64,000 nt of DNA from RUG12461 sp045657665 (GCA_045657665.1 JAZOTN010000020.1:62001-126000); one strand, 5' to 3'; positions 1 through 9,064 are shown, counted from the first letter of the stretch. The notes: a model not told the origin generated them from the sequence alone. A program made the numbers and translations.

Positions 1-110
1 CTGATGACGGAAACAACCTCCGCATTCCGGATGCTTCCGCTTTTGATCGAATCAAAGATCGCCTGGAGATTCGTACCTCCCCCGCTGACAAGTACTACGA
101 CTCTCAGCAT
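1..110 (-). CDS. purN: Phosphoribosylglycinamide formyltransferase, 5' end only
   Basis: This is the N-terminal 36 or so residues of GAR transformylase, cut by the window edge. The translation opens with a hydrophobic strand followed by VSGGGTNLQAI, the characteristic N-terminal nucleotide/formyl-folate fold motif of PurN. The enzyme transfers a formyl group from 10-formyl-THF to GAR in purine synthesis. The ATG lies inside the last codons of purM, so the two genes overlap by 7 bases and are translationally coupled. Confidence 0.88.
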   Translation of the reverse strand, partial: MLRVVVLVSGGGTNLQAIFDSIKSGSIRNAEVVSVI

Positions 111-1129
111 AACGTGACTCCCTTGTCGCCGCTCGTCACCCTGCCGATCACAACAGCCTCATCGCCGGCGCGTTTGCAGGATCTTATCATCTGATCCGCG
201 TCATCTTCGGATACCGCGACAACCATGCCGATGCCACAGTTAAATGTGTTGTACATCATCTGCCAGTCCACCGATCCGTCGCGCTGCATCATCAGGAAGA
301 TCGGCGGGATCTCATAGCTGTCCTTTTCAACCATCGCATGCGTCCCCTCCGGAAGCATACGCGGAATATTTTCATAAAATCCGCCGCCTGTGATATGGCT
401 GCACCCAAGGATCCGGACGCCGTCCTCTCTGGCCGCGCGAAGCGCTTTCACGTAAATCCTTGTCGGTGTCATCAGTTCCTCGCCGAGTGTCTTTCCAAGA
501 GATTCCTGATAGGAATTCAGCTTTGCTTCGTTCATGGTAAAGATCTTTCGGATCAGTGAAAAGCCGTTGGAATGAACTCCTGACGACCGGATCCCGACGA
601 GAAGATTCCCGGGCTTTATCTCCTTTCCCGTGACAAGATCCTTTTCATCAACGATCCCGACGGAAAAGCCCGCGATATCATACTCCTCCTCCGGCATCAT
701 CCCGGGATGTTCCGCCGTCTCACCGCCGATCAGCGCCGCTCCGGCTTCGCTGCATCCGTCGGCTACCCCCTTTACGATGGCCGCGATCTTCTCGGGGATG
801 TTTTTGCCGCAGGCAATATAGTCCAAAAAAAACAGCGGTTCTCCGCCCGCACATGCGATATCATTCACGCACATCGCTACGCAGTCGATGCCGATCGTAT
901 CATGCTTATCAAGAATGAACGCGATCTTCAGCTTCGTCCCGACACCGTCAGTTCCTGAGATCAGCGTCGGCTTTTCCATCTTCATAAAGCGTTCCATGGA
1001 AAAAGCCCCGGAAAAACCACCGAGACCGGCAAGCACCTCCGGCCTCATGGTACGCGCAACATGCTGCTTCATTAATTCTACCGAGCGATACCCCGCTTCG
1101 ATATCCACACCCGCTGTTTTATAATCCAT
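104..1129 (-). CDS. purM: Phosphoribosylformylglycinamidine cyclo-ligase (AIR synthetase)
   Basis: PurM closes the imidazole ring of FGAM with ATP to give AIR, step five of purine synthesis, in the cytosol. The 341-residue length is normal. Visible family motifs include DYKTAGVDIEAGY at the N terminus, SGTDGVGTKLKIAF, the GGETAEHPGM segment and GIRSSGVHSNGFSLIRK, followed by HITGGGFYENIPRMLP. An AAGAGGGAGA ribosome site precedes the ATG. The gene overlaps purN by 7 bases and follows a 145-residue unknown gene by 11 bases, so the three look co-transcribed. Confidence 0.97.
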   Translation of the reverse strand: MDYKTAGVDIEAGYRSVELMKQHVARTMRPEVLAGLGGFSGAFSMERFMKMEKPTLISGTDGVGTKLKIAFILDKHDTIGIDCVAMCVNDIACAGGEPLFFLDYIACGKNIPEKIAAIVKGVADGCSEAGAALIGGETAEHPGMMPEEEYDIAGFSVGIVDEKDLVTGKEIKPGNLLVGIRSSGVHSNGFSLIRKIFTMNEAKLNSYQESLGKTLGEELMTPTRIYVKALRAAREDGVRILGCSHITGGGFYENIPRMLPEGTHAMVEKDSYEIPPIFLMMQRDGSVDWQMMYNTFNCGIGMVVAVSEDDADQMIRSCKRAGDEAVVIGRVTSGDKGVTLC

Positions 1130-1140
1130 ATCTCCCTCTT

Positions 1141-1578
1141 TTATGCTGCACCGTTGCAGCTCTTAAGCAGAATCCTCTTTACTTCATGATAGCGCTCATC
1201 ATCGTCATACACCAGATACAGATTCCTGTGATCCGCCTTTGAGTGCTTCACACCGGAAAGAACATCCTTTGCAAAATTCGGAAGTTCCAGCCAGCCGCAG
1301 GACTGGATCGGCTCCTTTTCCTGCTGCGGATCCATCAGGTGATCCTTCTTTTCGATCTTATCATTCCACTTTTCCGCGTAGGTTCCGTAAAACACATAGT
1401 CCCTGCAATCTGCCTTTAAGATCTTTCCGGCAAGGATATCTATATAGTCATCCTCACAATCCTGATTCACGATAAAGTACACTCTGGAATATTCATTGAT
1501 CAGATCATAAAACTCATTTTCCAGCGGAACCCCATACAAGTTCGGCAAAATTTCCTCGTTCTTATGCAAAACTCTCAC
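1141..1578 (-). CDS. Conserved hypothetical protein, 145 aa
   Basis: I do not recognise this family. The protein is acidic with a short soluble alpha/beta look, no signal peptide and no membrane segment. It has an aromatic-rich middle (DYVFYGTYAEKWNDKIEKKD) and ends in SCNGAA. The start is a GTG, supported by AAGAGGA five bases upstream. It sits directly in front of purM with an 11-base gap, so it is probably transcribed with purM-purN, but nothing in the sequence ties it to purine synthesis. Confidence 0.7.
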   Translation of the reverse strand: MRVLHKNEEILPNLYGVPLENEFYDLINEYSRVYFIVNQDCEDDYIDILAGKILKADCRDYVFYGTYAEKWNDKIEKKDHLMDPQQEKEPIQSCGWLELPNFAKDVLSGVKHSKADHRNLYLVYDDDERYHEVKRILLKSCNGAA

Positions 1579-1646
1579 TCCTCTTACTGCCTTGTAAACG
1601 CATGTCTTTCGTTTACTATATAAAGCGTATCTGATTGCCCTCGTCT

Positions 1647-1675
1647 ATTTTATAGCACAAGATATAGATTTTCAA
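1647..1675 (-). promoter_or_regulatory. Promoter for the 145-aa gene, purM and purN
   Basis: On the minus strand TTGAAA is followed after 17 bases by TAAAAT, a good sigma-A pattern, in the 100-base gap behind purE. It would drive the 145-aa gene, purM and purN. No purine riboswitch fold was recognised in the leader. Confidence 0.5.
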
Positions 1676-1678
1676 GTA

Positions 1679-2161
1679 CTAATTTTGGAGCATTCTGTCT
1701 TTCTCTTTGACCGCTTCCTTCATCTCAGCTGAATACTCCTTCAGTTTTTTAAGAAGCCCCTCATCGCCGACCGCAAGAATCTTCGCCGCCAGAATGCCGG
1801 CATTTGCTGCACCTCCGATCGCGACTGTGGCAACCGGGATCCCGGATGGCATCTGCACGATCGAATAAAGGGAATCCTTTCCGCCGAGCGCCTTCGTTTC
1901 CATCGGAACGCCGATGACCGGAAGGGGAAAGATCGCCGCGCACATCCCGGGCAGGTGTGCCGCCATTCCGGCACCCGCAATGATCACTTTTAATCCGCGT
2001 TCCTCTGCCGAATGTGCGTATTCAAAAAATTCCTCCGGCTCTCGATGCGCGGAAATGATCCGCATCTCATAAGTGATCCCGAAACGATCCAGCATCTCCG
2101 CTGCTTTTTTCATAACGGGAAGATCACTGTCGCTTCCCATAACAATTCCCACCTCAGGCAT
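1679..2161 (-). CDS. purE: N5-carboxyaminoimidazole ribonucleotide mutase
   Basis: Class I PurE moves the carboxyl group of N5-CAIR to C4 to give CAIR in purine synthesis. The 160-residue length is normal and the fold's key segments are visible: GIVMGSDSDLPVMKKA at the N terminus, the catalytic SAHREPEE, IIAGAGMAAHLPGM, and TKALGGKDSLYSIVQMPSGIP. An AAGAGGAGGA ribosome site precedes the ATG. It lies 22 bases after the aminopeptidase gene, at the end of the pyrE-led run. No purK is seen in the window. Confidence 0.97.
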   Translation of the reverse strand: MPEVGIVMGSDSDLPVMKKAAEMLDRFGITYEMRIISAHREPEEFFEYAHSAEERGLKVIIAGAGMAAHLPGMCAAIFPLPVIGVPMETKALGGKDSLYSIVQMPSGIPVATVAIGGAANAGILAAKILAVGDEGLLKKLKEYSAEMKEAVKEKDRMLQN

Positions 2162-2183
2162 AGCTGTCCTCCTCTTTTTCCGC

Positions 2184-4259
2184 TCAAAGCGACTCGTTCA
2201 GTTCTTCGGTTCCCGGCACAACGAAACGACCGTCCTCAATGACGCTCTCTTCGCTTCCGTCACTTTGTACCACCCTGATATAAAGAAGTTCGTCAAACGG
2301 GATCGTGATATCCGTATGGCAGTTCAGATACGCCCTCCCGGGATCGCTTTTCCGGAGAGCGGATACCTCATTTTCCTTTGCGATGATCGCCTTCCCGTTC
2401 GGGTTGTATGTCACAAGTTCCTCCTCATGGGAATAGCACGTATCCCCCACCGCAAAATGCGGCCCGGTCTTTTCCGCGATCAGGATCGGAAGCTTTGATT
2501 CGATCTCATAGGTGCGTGCCATACGGTACGCCGTCGTATTCGTTCCGATCGCGAACTCACCGATCGGAAGCGATTCATGCTGCATCAGAATATTTTCGTA
2601 AATATACCGGCGATTCTCCTCTTCCTTATCAAAATTCCCGCAGGTATAATCAGTGATCATCCCATCCCGAAACGTCAGCTTCAGATCCTCAAACCGGAAG
2701 CCGTTTAGATACACCCTGCTGACATGGAGCACTCCTTCTGTACCGCTAAGGACCGGAGAAGTAAACACCTCACCAACCGGAATGTTCACGTCAGCAACAC
2801 AGTTCTCAAAGTCGGTTTCCTTTTCGGGATCCGCTAACGTCTGAAGCACGACCGTCATATCGGTTTCGTTTGCCCCGGCACCCCTGATGCGTACCTTTTC
2901 TCCGCGATCCAGCACGTCGATCAGTTTCTGCTGCATCGTCAGGTACTTTTCGTAGTCCAGAGTATTGAGCTTCTCCGTCTCTGCAAAGATCTCCCCGAAC
3001 TGCTCTCCGATAGAAGGAAGCGGAAAGGCGATGCAGGTAAAGGATCGTTCCTCCCCGATGATATATTCGTTTGTGATCCGACCCGCCTCACTCATATAGT
3101 GCCGTGTCAGCTCATTCTGCACCTCCGAATAGGCGGATGCGGATTTTTTCATAACCGGCGCAAAGTCTTCTTCCCCGAAGGTCTCCAGCACTGCCGGGCC
3201 TCCCTGAAGATTTGCTTTTTCTTTAAAAGCTTCAAACGCGCTGCGGAGCGACTCAATACGCTTACGGTTGAACTCCTTCGTCAGATAATAAGCCCGGTCA
3301 TTCTTATGATCAAATAGATATTGGCGGTTCAGCGACTTCGCATAGCACCCGCGCGCGCTTTTTCCCATACCCTGAAAAGAGTTCACAGCCTCGCGGTAGA
3401 TAACGCTCTGAAGCCCCAGTTCTTTGAAAATGTCGATCAGCTCCCTTACGATGCGTTCAAAGCCGACCTGGTATTCAACAGTAACGTACCGTTTCTTGGA
3501 AATATCCTTGCCCGTCATTTCAAAGCCCTTGCGATAGCCCTCCGCAATCGTCTTTGCCATCAGACGGATCTCATCCTCCGGAAGCGTGGAGAGAAAAACG
3601 GATATCTTTTCTTCGTTCTCTCCGATATATGCTCCGTAACGATAGAGGTATTCCGGTTTTGAAAGATCGCTTTCCATGACAATCTTTGTAAAGAAATCCA
3701 GGTCCGGATCAACTCTCCCCTGTACATCCCGCATGGCAAAAAGCGCGGCGTAATCATGGTAGAATGTCTCAACCGCCTCCTGAAGAAAAGCGGCCTTTAC
3801 TTCCTCCCCGTCTCTCTTTGCGTTTTCAAAGATCCCATAGAGTTCCAGATACAGCTCCAGAAGAATCGTCATATCATATTTTCTGCCCTCAAAGGCATAC
3901 GGGATCAGCGCGTAAAGCTCACTGGAAAGAAAGCAGAGGAGTGAAGCATATTCCTCCGGCAAAACCGAGGCAGCATAGTCCGGGTTTGCAAAGCTTTTCT
4001 GATAGTTCTCCGGCGAAAGTCCCCCAAATAGACGCTCATTCCATTCCCTGCACTCTGCCAGGGTTCGGTTTTCGATCCCGCCGGATTCTTCGAGCACCAG
4101 CAGTTCGTTTACCATTCCGATAAACGCAGCCGTCTGCCGGAAAAAAGCCCCCGCATATTTCTCATCCGTCTCTTCCGGGATTTCCCTGATGCGGTCGATC
4201 GCCAGAGTATAGCGCTCCGCCGCTTCTTCATTCTGTTCTTTATAGATCAGCCGGTACAT
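2184..4259 (-). CDS. M29-family aminopeptidase (long Clostridia form)
   Basis: This 691-residue protein is a cytosolic metallo-aminopeptidase of the AmpS/PepS/AmpT (M29) family. The M29 core is in the C-terminal half: RIRGAGANETDMTV, the metal-binding stretch with GEFAIGTN, then IAEKTGPHFAVGDTCYS ending in HEEE. The roughly 300 N-terminal residues are a helical extension found in longer Firmicutes members and absent from the usual 410-residue enzymes. I place the start at the Met preceded by GGAGGATAGG, ten codons inside the longest frame, because that ribosome site is strong and overlaps the end of the upstream gene. Substrate preference cannot be read. Confidence 0.85.
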   Translation of the reverse strand: MYRLIYKEQNEEAAERYTLAIDRIREIPEETDEKYAGAFFRQTAAFIGMVNELLVLEESGGIENRTLAECREWNERLFGGLSPENYQKSFANPDYAASVLPEEYASLLCFLSSELYALIPYAFEGRKYDMTILLELYLELYGIFENAKRDGEEVKAAFLQEAVETFYHDYAALFAMRDVQGRVDPDLDFFTKIVMESDLSKPEYLYRYGAYIGENEEKISVFLSTLPEDEIRLMAKTIAEGYRKGFEMTGKDISKKRYVTVEYQVGFERIVRELIDIFKELGLQSVIYREAVNSFQGMGKSARGCYAKSLNRQYLFDHKNDRAYYLTKEFNRKRIESLRSAFEAFKEKANLQGGPAVLETFGEEDFAPVMKKSASAYSEVQNELTRHYMSEAGRITNEYIIGEERSFTCIAFPLPSIGEQFGEIFAETEKLNTLDYEKYLTMQQKLIDVLDRGEKVRIRGAGANETDMTVVLQTLADPEKETDFENCVADVNIPVGEVFTSPVLSGTEGVLHVSRVYLNGFRFEDLKLTFRDGMITDYTCGNFDKEEENRRYIYENILMQHESLPIGEFAIGTNTTAYRMARTYEIESKLPILIAEKTGPHFAVGDTCYSHEEELVTYNPNGKAIIAKENEVSALRKSDPGRAYLNCHTDITIPFDELLYIRVVQSDGSEESVIEDGRFVVPGTEELNESL

Positions 4260-4260
4260 C

Positions 4261-4587
4261 CTATCCTCCGTAAACAAATCCCCATACATACAGCCCTGCC
4301 CAGAGCAGACATGCGATAAGTGACATCAGCGTCCCGATCCTCGGAAGTATCGGAAAACTGTTCTCATCCCTTAACGTCGGCACAGCAAAATAGAGTGCCA
4401 CGATACCGACGAGCAGAAAGAACAGCCCTCCTGAGCCGATGTACGCACTGCTCTCCCCGTGTTTTGCCGTAGACACCGCAAGGAGAATGATCAGTCCGAC
4501 GAGACTGACTGCCGCAAGCACCACTCCGATCAGCGCTCTTTTCGAATGTTTTTTTTCCGTAAACTGGAGTCTGTTCATTCTCGGCAT
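4261..4587 (-). CDS. Small membrane protein, DUF6142-like
   Basis: A 108-residue protein with three predicted transmembrane helices after a short basic N terminus (FTEKKHSKRALIGVVLA). This layout resembles the DUF6142 family of small Lachnospiraceae membrane proteins; the function is unknown. Its stop codon TAG lies one base before the aminopeptidase ATG and its last codons supply that gene's ribosome site, so the two are coupled. It starts two bases after the vanZ stop. Confidence 0.7.
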   Translation of the reverse strand: MPRMNRLQFTEKKHSKRALIGVVLAAVSLVGLIILLAVSTAKHGESSAYIGSGGLFFLLVGIVALYFAVPTLRDENSFPILPRIGTLMSLIACLLWAGLYVWGFVYGG

Positions 4588-4589
4588 GG

Positions 4590-5081
4590 CTAAACTCCCA
4601 TACTGTCCGTTGTGGCAGAATGTCTTAACTTCCGGATGTAATCCCGTATCCGGATGAACAAAACAAACAGCCCGTAACCGATCGCTCCGCCGATCGTATT
4701 CAGCAAAAGATCATCGATGTCACAACTCCCGACCTTTGTCACAAGCTGCAGGATCTCCACAGTAGCGCTGAACACTGCCGTAAGGAGTACCGTGATCCAG
4801 AATCTGCGGCATCTCCTCAGCACAATCGGCAGGAAAAACCCGAACGGCAGGAACCCGATCACGTTCCCGTACAGATTCCATATGACAGCATCGCTCCCTA
4901 CCAGCTCTCCGTAGGTAAGATATAGCCGCACTGTTTCAAAAGGTATAAAATTGTAATGGTACTCTCCCGATACTGTTTTTCTGCCTGCTGATTCCGCAAA
5001 AAAAAGCAGATACGCAAGCAGCGCCATATATACCAGAAAAAGAACCTGTGCAATCACACGTTCCTTCTTTTTTTTATCCAA
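4590..5081 (-). CDS. VanZ-like family membrane protein
   Basis: A 163-residue membrane protein with about four helices and the VanZ signatures NLYGNVIGFLPFGFFLP and CDIDDLLLNTIGGAIGYG. VanZ confers low teicoplanin resistance in enterococci, but most genomic VanZ-like proteins have no proven role. The start is TTG, chosen because CGGAGAA lies six bases upstream and the frame continues into the basic DKKKKER leader. The gene follows pyrE by 13 bases. No vanA-type ligase genes accompany it. Confidence 0.85.
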   Translation of the reverse strand: MDKKKKERVIAQVLFLVYMALLAYLLFFAESAGRKTVSGEYHYNFIPFETVRLYLTYGELVGSDAVIWNLYGNVIGFLPFGFFLPIVLRRCRRFWITVLLTAVFSATVEILQLVTKVGSCDIDDLLLNTIGGAIGYGLFVLFIRIRDYIRKLRHSATTDSMGV

Positions 5082-5094
5082 TTCTTATTCTCCG

Positions 5095-5769
5095 TTAAAT
5101 ACCGTATTCACGGTAGTAAGCATCGATCCGTTCTTTGATCTCATCATCGATCAATATGCGCCCGCCGCGTTCCTGATTATAAAGATACTCCGTCACTTCA
5201 CTCATCGTTACAATGGCCCGTGCCGGAAAGCCGTATTTTTCCGTAATTTCATCCAGGGCAGACTTTTCTCCCAAAAGCCCCTTTTCCTGCCGGTTCAAAG
5301 AAACCATAAGCCCCCTGATCTCCACATCTGCCTGTGCTTTCAGGATCGGGAAGGTTTCCTCTATGGATTTCCCGGAGGTGGTCACATCTTCTATGATCAC
5401 CACTTTGTCGCCGTCACGAAGCGACGTGCCGAGCATGATCCCTGCATCCCCGTGGTCCTTGATCTCTTTCCGGTTGCTCGCATAGCGGACTTCTTTCCCG
5501 TACAGCTTTGCATATGCGATTACTGTCGCAACCGAAAGGGGTATCCCCTTATAAGCCGGTCCGAAAAGCACATCAAAGTCATCTCCGAAATGCTCATGGA
5601 TCGCTGCCGCATAGTATCCCCCGAGACGTCCCAGTTCGCTTCCCGTTTCATATGCACCGGCGTTCATAAAAAAGGGAGATTTCCGTCCGCTTTTCAACGT
5701 AAAATCCCCGAATTTCAGCACATCGCTCTCTATCATAAAGTCGATGAATTCTTTTTTGTACTGTTCCAT
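5095..5769 (-). CDS. pyrE: Orotate phosphoribosyltransferase
   Basis: PyrE makes OMP from orotate and PRPP in pyrimidine synthesis. The 224-residue protein shows the N-terminal LKFGDFTLKSGRKSPFFMN segment, the GPAYKGIPLS loop, the basic YASNRKEIKDHG loop and the PRPP-binding signature KVVIIEDVTTSGKSIEE. The start used is the ATG after AAGAGGAGAG; a longer in-frame reading by eight residues lacks a ribosome site. A clear promoter sits just upstream and overlaps the end of the preceding gene. It heads a run with vanZ, DUF6142, M29 peptidase and purE. Confidence 0.96.
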   Translation of the reverse strand: MEQYKKEFIDFMIESDVLKFGDFTLKSGRKSPFFMNAGAYETGSELGRLGGYYAAAIHEHFGDDFDVLFGPAYKGIPLSVATVIAYAKLYGKEVRYASNRKEIKDHGDAGIMLGTSLRDGDKVVIIEDVTTSGKSIEETFPILKAQADVEIRGLMVSLNRQEKGLLGEKSALDEITEKYGFPARAIVTMSEVTEYLYNQERGGRILIDDEIKERIDAYYREYGI

Positions 5770-5799
5770 AATACTCTCCTCTTGAACGAACATTTACAT

Positions 5800-5827
5800 T
5801 CTATACTGTCGAAACCGTGTACGTCAA
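5800..5827 (-). promoter_or_regulatory. pyrE promoter
   Basis: Minus-strand TTGACG, 16 bases, TATAGA. The -35 box lies within the last codons of the upstream TIM-barrel gene, which separates the pyrE run from the mtnAK run. Confidence 0.6.
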
Positions 5828-6624
5828 GAGCTATGATCCGTAAACTCAAGTACCTCCCGTATATCTTCCTTTAGGCCCTCTCCTTCCTGCTCCTGACGGA
5901 CATACTCGATGATCAGTTCCGCTTCGCTGGTTTCTTTCCGGATCACATCAAGCACCGTTTGAATATCGAGTGTCCCATCGTGAAGTCGGCGGTGTTCATC
6001 ATGTATTCCGTCATTGTTGTGGAGATGGTATGCACGGATCTGGCCGGAAAGTTCATGGATCACCCTCGGGACATCCCACCCGTTGGCATTTGCGTGGCCG
6101 ACATCGATCAGTACTTCAAACCCCTCTCTTTTGCATACGGAGACAAACTCATCCTCATCAAGAAGCATATTACCCTGTATCTTTGTTCCCGTATTTTCAA
6201 TGTAAATGTGGCACCCAAACGGTTCGAACATATCCCGGAGCTCGTTATAGTTTTCCAGAGCATTCCGGAGCATCTCCTCCTTTTTGCCGGGATCCACTTT
6301 GCAGTTGTTAAGATGCATGGTGAAATGTGTACTGCCGAGGATCTTTGTATATTCCAGGGTCTTCCCCACATGATACATTGTTTCCTCATAGGCATCTGAC
6401 CCTTTTTTTGCCGAATGCTCCGCACAGAAAACCGGACCGTGGAAAGAAATCCTCTGCTTTTTCAGAAAAGGTATCTCCTCCCTTAAAGCCGGTTCGAATT
6501 CAGGAAGATCAAACATCGAAAGAATCTCAAACCCGATATTCTCTCCGAACAGATCAATATAGTCGCGGATCAGATGAAACTTCTGTGCTCCGTAAACACA
6601 GGTATTAACATAAACCGGCTTCAT
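5824..6624 (-). CDS. Sugar phosphate isomerase/epimerase, xylose-isomerase-like TIM barrel
   Basis: A 266-residue soluble protein of the AP-endonuclease-2/xylose-isomerase-like TIM-barrel superfamily. The likely metal site is spread as in the family: the Glu of IYIENTG, the Asp/His of LIDVGHANAN, the His of AYHLHNNDG followed by HDEHRRLHDGTLD, and the Glu of LIIEYV near the C terminus. Members isomerise or epimerise sugars, tagatose, inosose or hydroxypyruvate, so the substrate is open. It overlaps the cyclase stop by four bases (ATGA) and ends the operon that starts with the sugar ABC transporter, which makes a role in processing a sugar or its phosphate plausible. Confidence 0.78.
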   Translation of the reverse strand: MKPVYVNTCVYGAQKFHLIRDYIDLFGENIGFEILSMFDLPEFEPALREEIPFLKKQRISFHGPVFCAEHSAKKGSDAYEETMYHVGKTLEYTKILGSTHFTMHLNNCKVDPGKKEEMLRNALENYNELRDMFEPFGCHIYIENTGTKIQGNMLLDEDEFVSVCKREGFEVLIDVGHANANGWDVPRVIHELSGQIRAYHLHNNDGIHDEHRRLHDGTLDIQTVLDVIRKETSEAELIIEYVRQEQEGEGLKEDIREVLEFTDHSS

Positions 6625-8036
6625 TTCTCTACTCCCAGGGCTTCCTCCATCCAGACCGAAAAGCTCCCTGGCTTTGCGGTAAAGATAATCTCCGCACCAT
6701 CATCGTTTTTGTTTTTTACCTTTGCGTAAAGTTCCTCCCCGATATCAATGAGGAGATTATCAAATTCCTTAATATCATCCGTCGTTTTCAGCATCGCTCT
6801 CTTCTCCGAGAGGGCTTCGATCGTGCCCCGCCGGACTTCCTGTTCCACATGCTTTCCGGAAAGGATCCGGAAGGAAACACTGCAAGGCTTCGGAAGCGCG
6901 GTAAGCGGTTCCTGTTTGATCGTAAGAAAACGGTCATAAGGTGCCCCGATGCCCGTTATCTCGGAGATCACAATCTCCTCTTTTACACCCTTCGGCGTTA
7001 CCGGAAATTCATGAGCAACGGTCAGCTCGGCCAGAACCGCCTCGCGGGTGGACGGCGAGATCAGGATCTGCCCGTCTGTAGTGTAGCTTTCGACCCGGCC
7101 GGCAAGATTGACATTTGCTCCCATAACACCATACTTGGTACGGCGATCCGACCCGATGTTTCCGATAACCACCTCTCCCGTATTGATACCGATGCCCATG
7201 GCAAAAGGCTCAAAACCGTTCGCCTCATTCCACCGGTTGATATCATCCATCCGGCTCTGCATCCCGACAGCACAGGCCACCGCATCCGATGCATGATTCT
7301 CTGCCTCGATCGGAGCCCCGAAGATCACAAACAGTCCGTCCCCGAGAAACTCAACCAAAGTTCCCTTATACTGGCTGATCTCCTCATACATCTCCTGAAA
7401 ATAATGGTTCAGCGCGCGCGTCAGGTCCTGCGGGTTCATGCGCTCGCACATTGCCGTAAAGCCCCTGAGATCGCTCATCATGATCGTTACGACCGCCTTC
7501 TTTCCGCCAAGCTCAAGTCCGTGCGGCGTTTCCAGGATCTGCTTTACGATATCATCCGAAAGGTATCTTCCAAAAGTGGACTTAAGAAGCTTGTTCCGGA
7601 TCTCCAGCTGCTGATTCAGCTTCTGGATCCGCTTCATGGCCTTTACCGCATCCCGAAGTTCATCGATCTCGGTCAGATCACTGATCACCGCGATCACACC
7701 GACCTTTTTCCCTTTTTCCTTCTGAAAAGATGTGATGAGCCGAAGCTGCTTTACGATGTCCCCCGTATAATAGGAAACGTAGTTCACATGCCGCTGGTCT
7801 GCCTCATAAACCGCATCAAGGATCGCCTGTACAAACGCATCATTTTCCGCCCGGTCAAAAAAGCAGCGCGAAAAGGAATTACCCTTCAGCTCTTCCTCTG
7901 TTTTTCCGAGGATCTGTAGCGCAGCGGGATTCACCAGTTCGATCTTCCCGGTCATGCCAAGGACGATAACTCCGTCTGACATATCGGACACGATACTGTC
8001 CTGTATTACTTCACTTTTTTTGATGGTGTCCGGCAT
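6621..8036 (-). CDS. PAS-domain class III adenylate/guanylate cyclase
   Basis: A 471-residue soluble cyclase with a PAS domain (about residues 10-125), a short helical linker, a class III catalytic domain (about 175-360) and a C-terminal 100-residue domain that may be PilZ-like. The two metal-binding Asp are present in MSDLRGF and LGDGLF, and the transition-state Asn/Arg pair in NVNLAGR. The purine-specifying positions look like Glu (VEFLGDG) and Gly (YGVMG) rather than the Lys/Asp of adenylate cyclases, so the product cannot be assigned with confidence. It is next to a protein with two cyclic-nucleotide-binding domains, a natural receiver. An AGGAGAG ribosome site supports the start. Confidence 0.88.
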   Translation of the reverse strand: MPDTIKKSEVIQDSIVSDMSDGVIVLGMTGKIELVNPAALQILGKTEEELKGNSFSRCFFDRAENDAFVQAILDAVYEADQRHVNYVSYYTGDIVKQLRLITSFQKEKGKKVGVIAVISDLTEIDELRDAVKAMKRIQKLNQQLEIRNKLLKSTFGRYLSDDIVKQILETPHGLELGGKKAVVTIMMSDLRGFTAMCERMNPQDLTRALNHYFQEMYEEISQYKGTLVEFLGDGLFVIFGAPIEAENHASDAVACAVGMQSRMDDINRWNEANGFEPFAMGIGINTGEVVIGNIGSDRRTKYGVMGANVNLAGRVESYTTDGQILISPSTREAVLAELTVAHEFPVTPKGVKEEIVISEITGIGAPYDRFLTIKQEPLTALPKPCSVSFRILSGKHVEQEVRRGTIEALSEKRAMLKTTDDIKEFDNLLIDIGEELYAKVKNKNDDGAEIIFTAKPGSFSVWMEEALGVEK

Positions 8037-8071
8037 GGGCTCTCTCTCCTGCAGCGTAGATCATTAATGTC

Positions 8072-9064
8072 TTACCAGCGGTTCAGCGCTTTTGCCTGCG
8101 CACTGTATAACGCCTGGAGTCCCTTATAGTCGGAATCCAGCTCTCTTTTTTCATCCTCCGCAACGATCATGGCATGAAGCGTTTTACATGCCTTGATATA
8201 GTCTTCCGTCAGCGTGCGGAGACGCATGGAAAGATGCTGAAGAAGCATCTTTGTCTGATACGGATTTCTTTCGATGATGGCGTCCAGATCCTTCTCATAG
8301 ATGATATCCACCTCGGTCTCATCCGTCATGGAAACGGCTGTTGCCGAACGCGGAAGTTTCTCGATGAGGCCCATTTCTCCAAAAAGGCTGCCGCCCATAA
8401 TGTCCGTGATCTTTTTCTCTTCCGGTTTCCCGTAATTCGCCAGGATCCGTACCAGACCGATAGAAAGGAAATACATGCAGTCTCCGATCTCACCTTCCCG
8501 GAAAATGACTTCGCCCTTTTTATATATCTGGGAGACCGTAACTTTTTCACCGTTCATTTTGGCATCCGAGTGGATGCGCGTCTGTTCCGCACTTTCCTTA
8601 TCGTCGGGCTCTGCTGTCTTTGCGATCTTAAGGAACTTCTGGATCTTCGAAAGGAAGCCCTCTCCGCGTGCGGCCGCATTTCCGCTGGTCTGCTCCACCT
8701 TGTAGATGGATCCGCATACGTCATTAAAGTCCTCGGTCAGTTCGCGAAGCCGGTGGCTTAAATGAGCAAGGATCCTCTTTACCTTTTCGGGATCATCCCT
8801 GAAATATGCCTCTGCTTCCTCAGCGTTGATCTCGTCCGCCACAAGGTCCTCCTCCGCGATCACGGTCGCAGATCTCGCGTACGTATCAATCAGAGCCATC
8901 TCGCCGAACATTGCTCCCGCCGTGAGGTCCGTCAGTTTTTTCTCCTCACCGTCCGTATAGCGAACGTAGACGCCTGCTTTCCCGTCGATGAGTTCGTACA
9001 TCGCGTTGCCGAAATCACCCTGATGAAATATCTCGGTTCCTTTTTTAAATTCTTTTACTGCCAT
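8072..9064 (-). CDS. Protein with two cyclic-nucleotide-binding domains
   Basis: A 330-residue soluble protein with two cNMP-binding (CAP-like) domains, about residues 1-115 and 175-290. Each has a phosphate-binding cassette: FGEMALIDTYARSATV in the first and FGEMGLIEKLPRSATA in the second, with the Glu and Arg that bind ribose and cyclic phosphate intact. No DNA-binding helix-turn-helix, kinase or membrane segment is visible, so it is not a CRP-type regulator. The linker and tail are helical. It lies 35 bases before the cyclase gene in the same operon, suggesting a dedicated signal and sensor pair whose output partner is not visible. Confidence 0.88.
   Translation of the reverse strand: MAVKEFKKGTEIFHQGDFGNAMYELIDGKAGVYVRYTDGEEKKLTDLTAGAMFGEMALIDTYARSATVIAEEDLVADEINAEEAEAYFRDDPEKVKRILAHLSHRLRELTEDFNDVCGSIYKVEQTSGNAAARGEGFLSKIQKFLKIAKTAEPDDKESAEQTRIHSDAKMNGEKVTVSQIYKKGEVIFREGEIGDCMYFLSIGLVRILANYGKPEEKKITDIMGGSLFGEMGLIEKLPRSATAVSMTDETEVDIIYEKDLDAIIERNPYQTKMLLQHLSMRLRTLTEDYIKACKTLHAMIVAEDEKRELDSDYKGLQALYSAQAKALNRW

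Noticed and set aside
6849..7919. Long plus-strand frame of 356 codons
   Set aside because: Antisense to the cyclase gene, with no recognisable domain and no ribosome site. Codon bias on the real strand creates such shadows.
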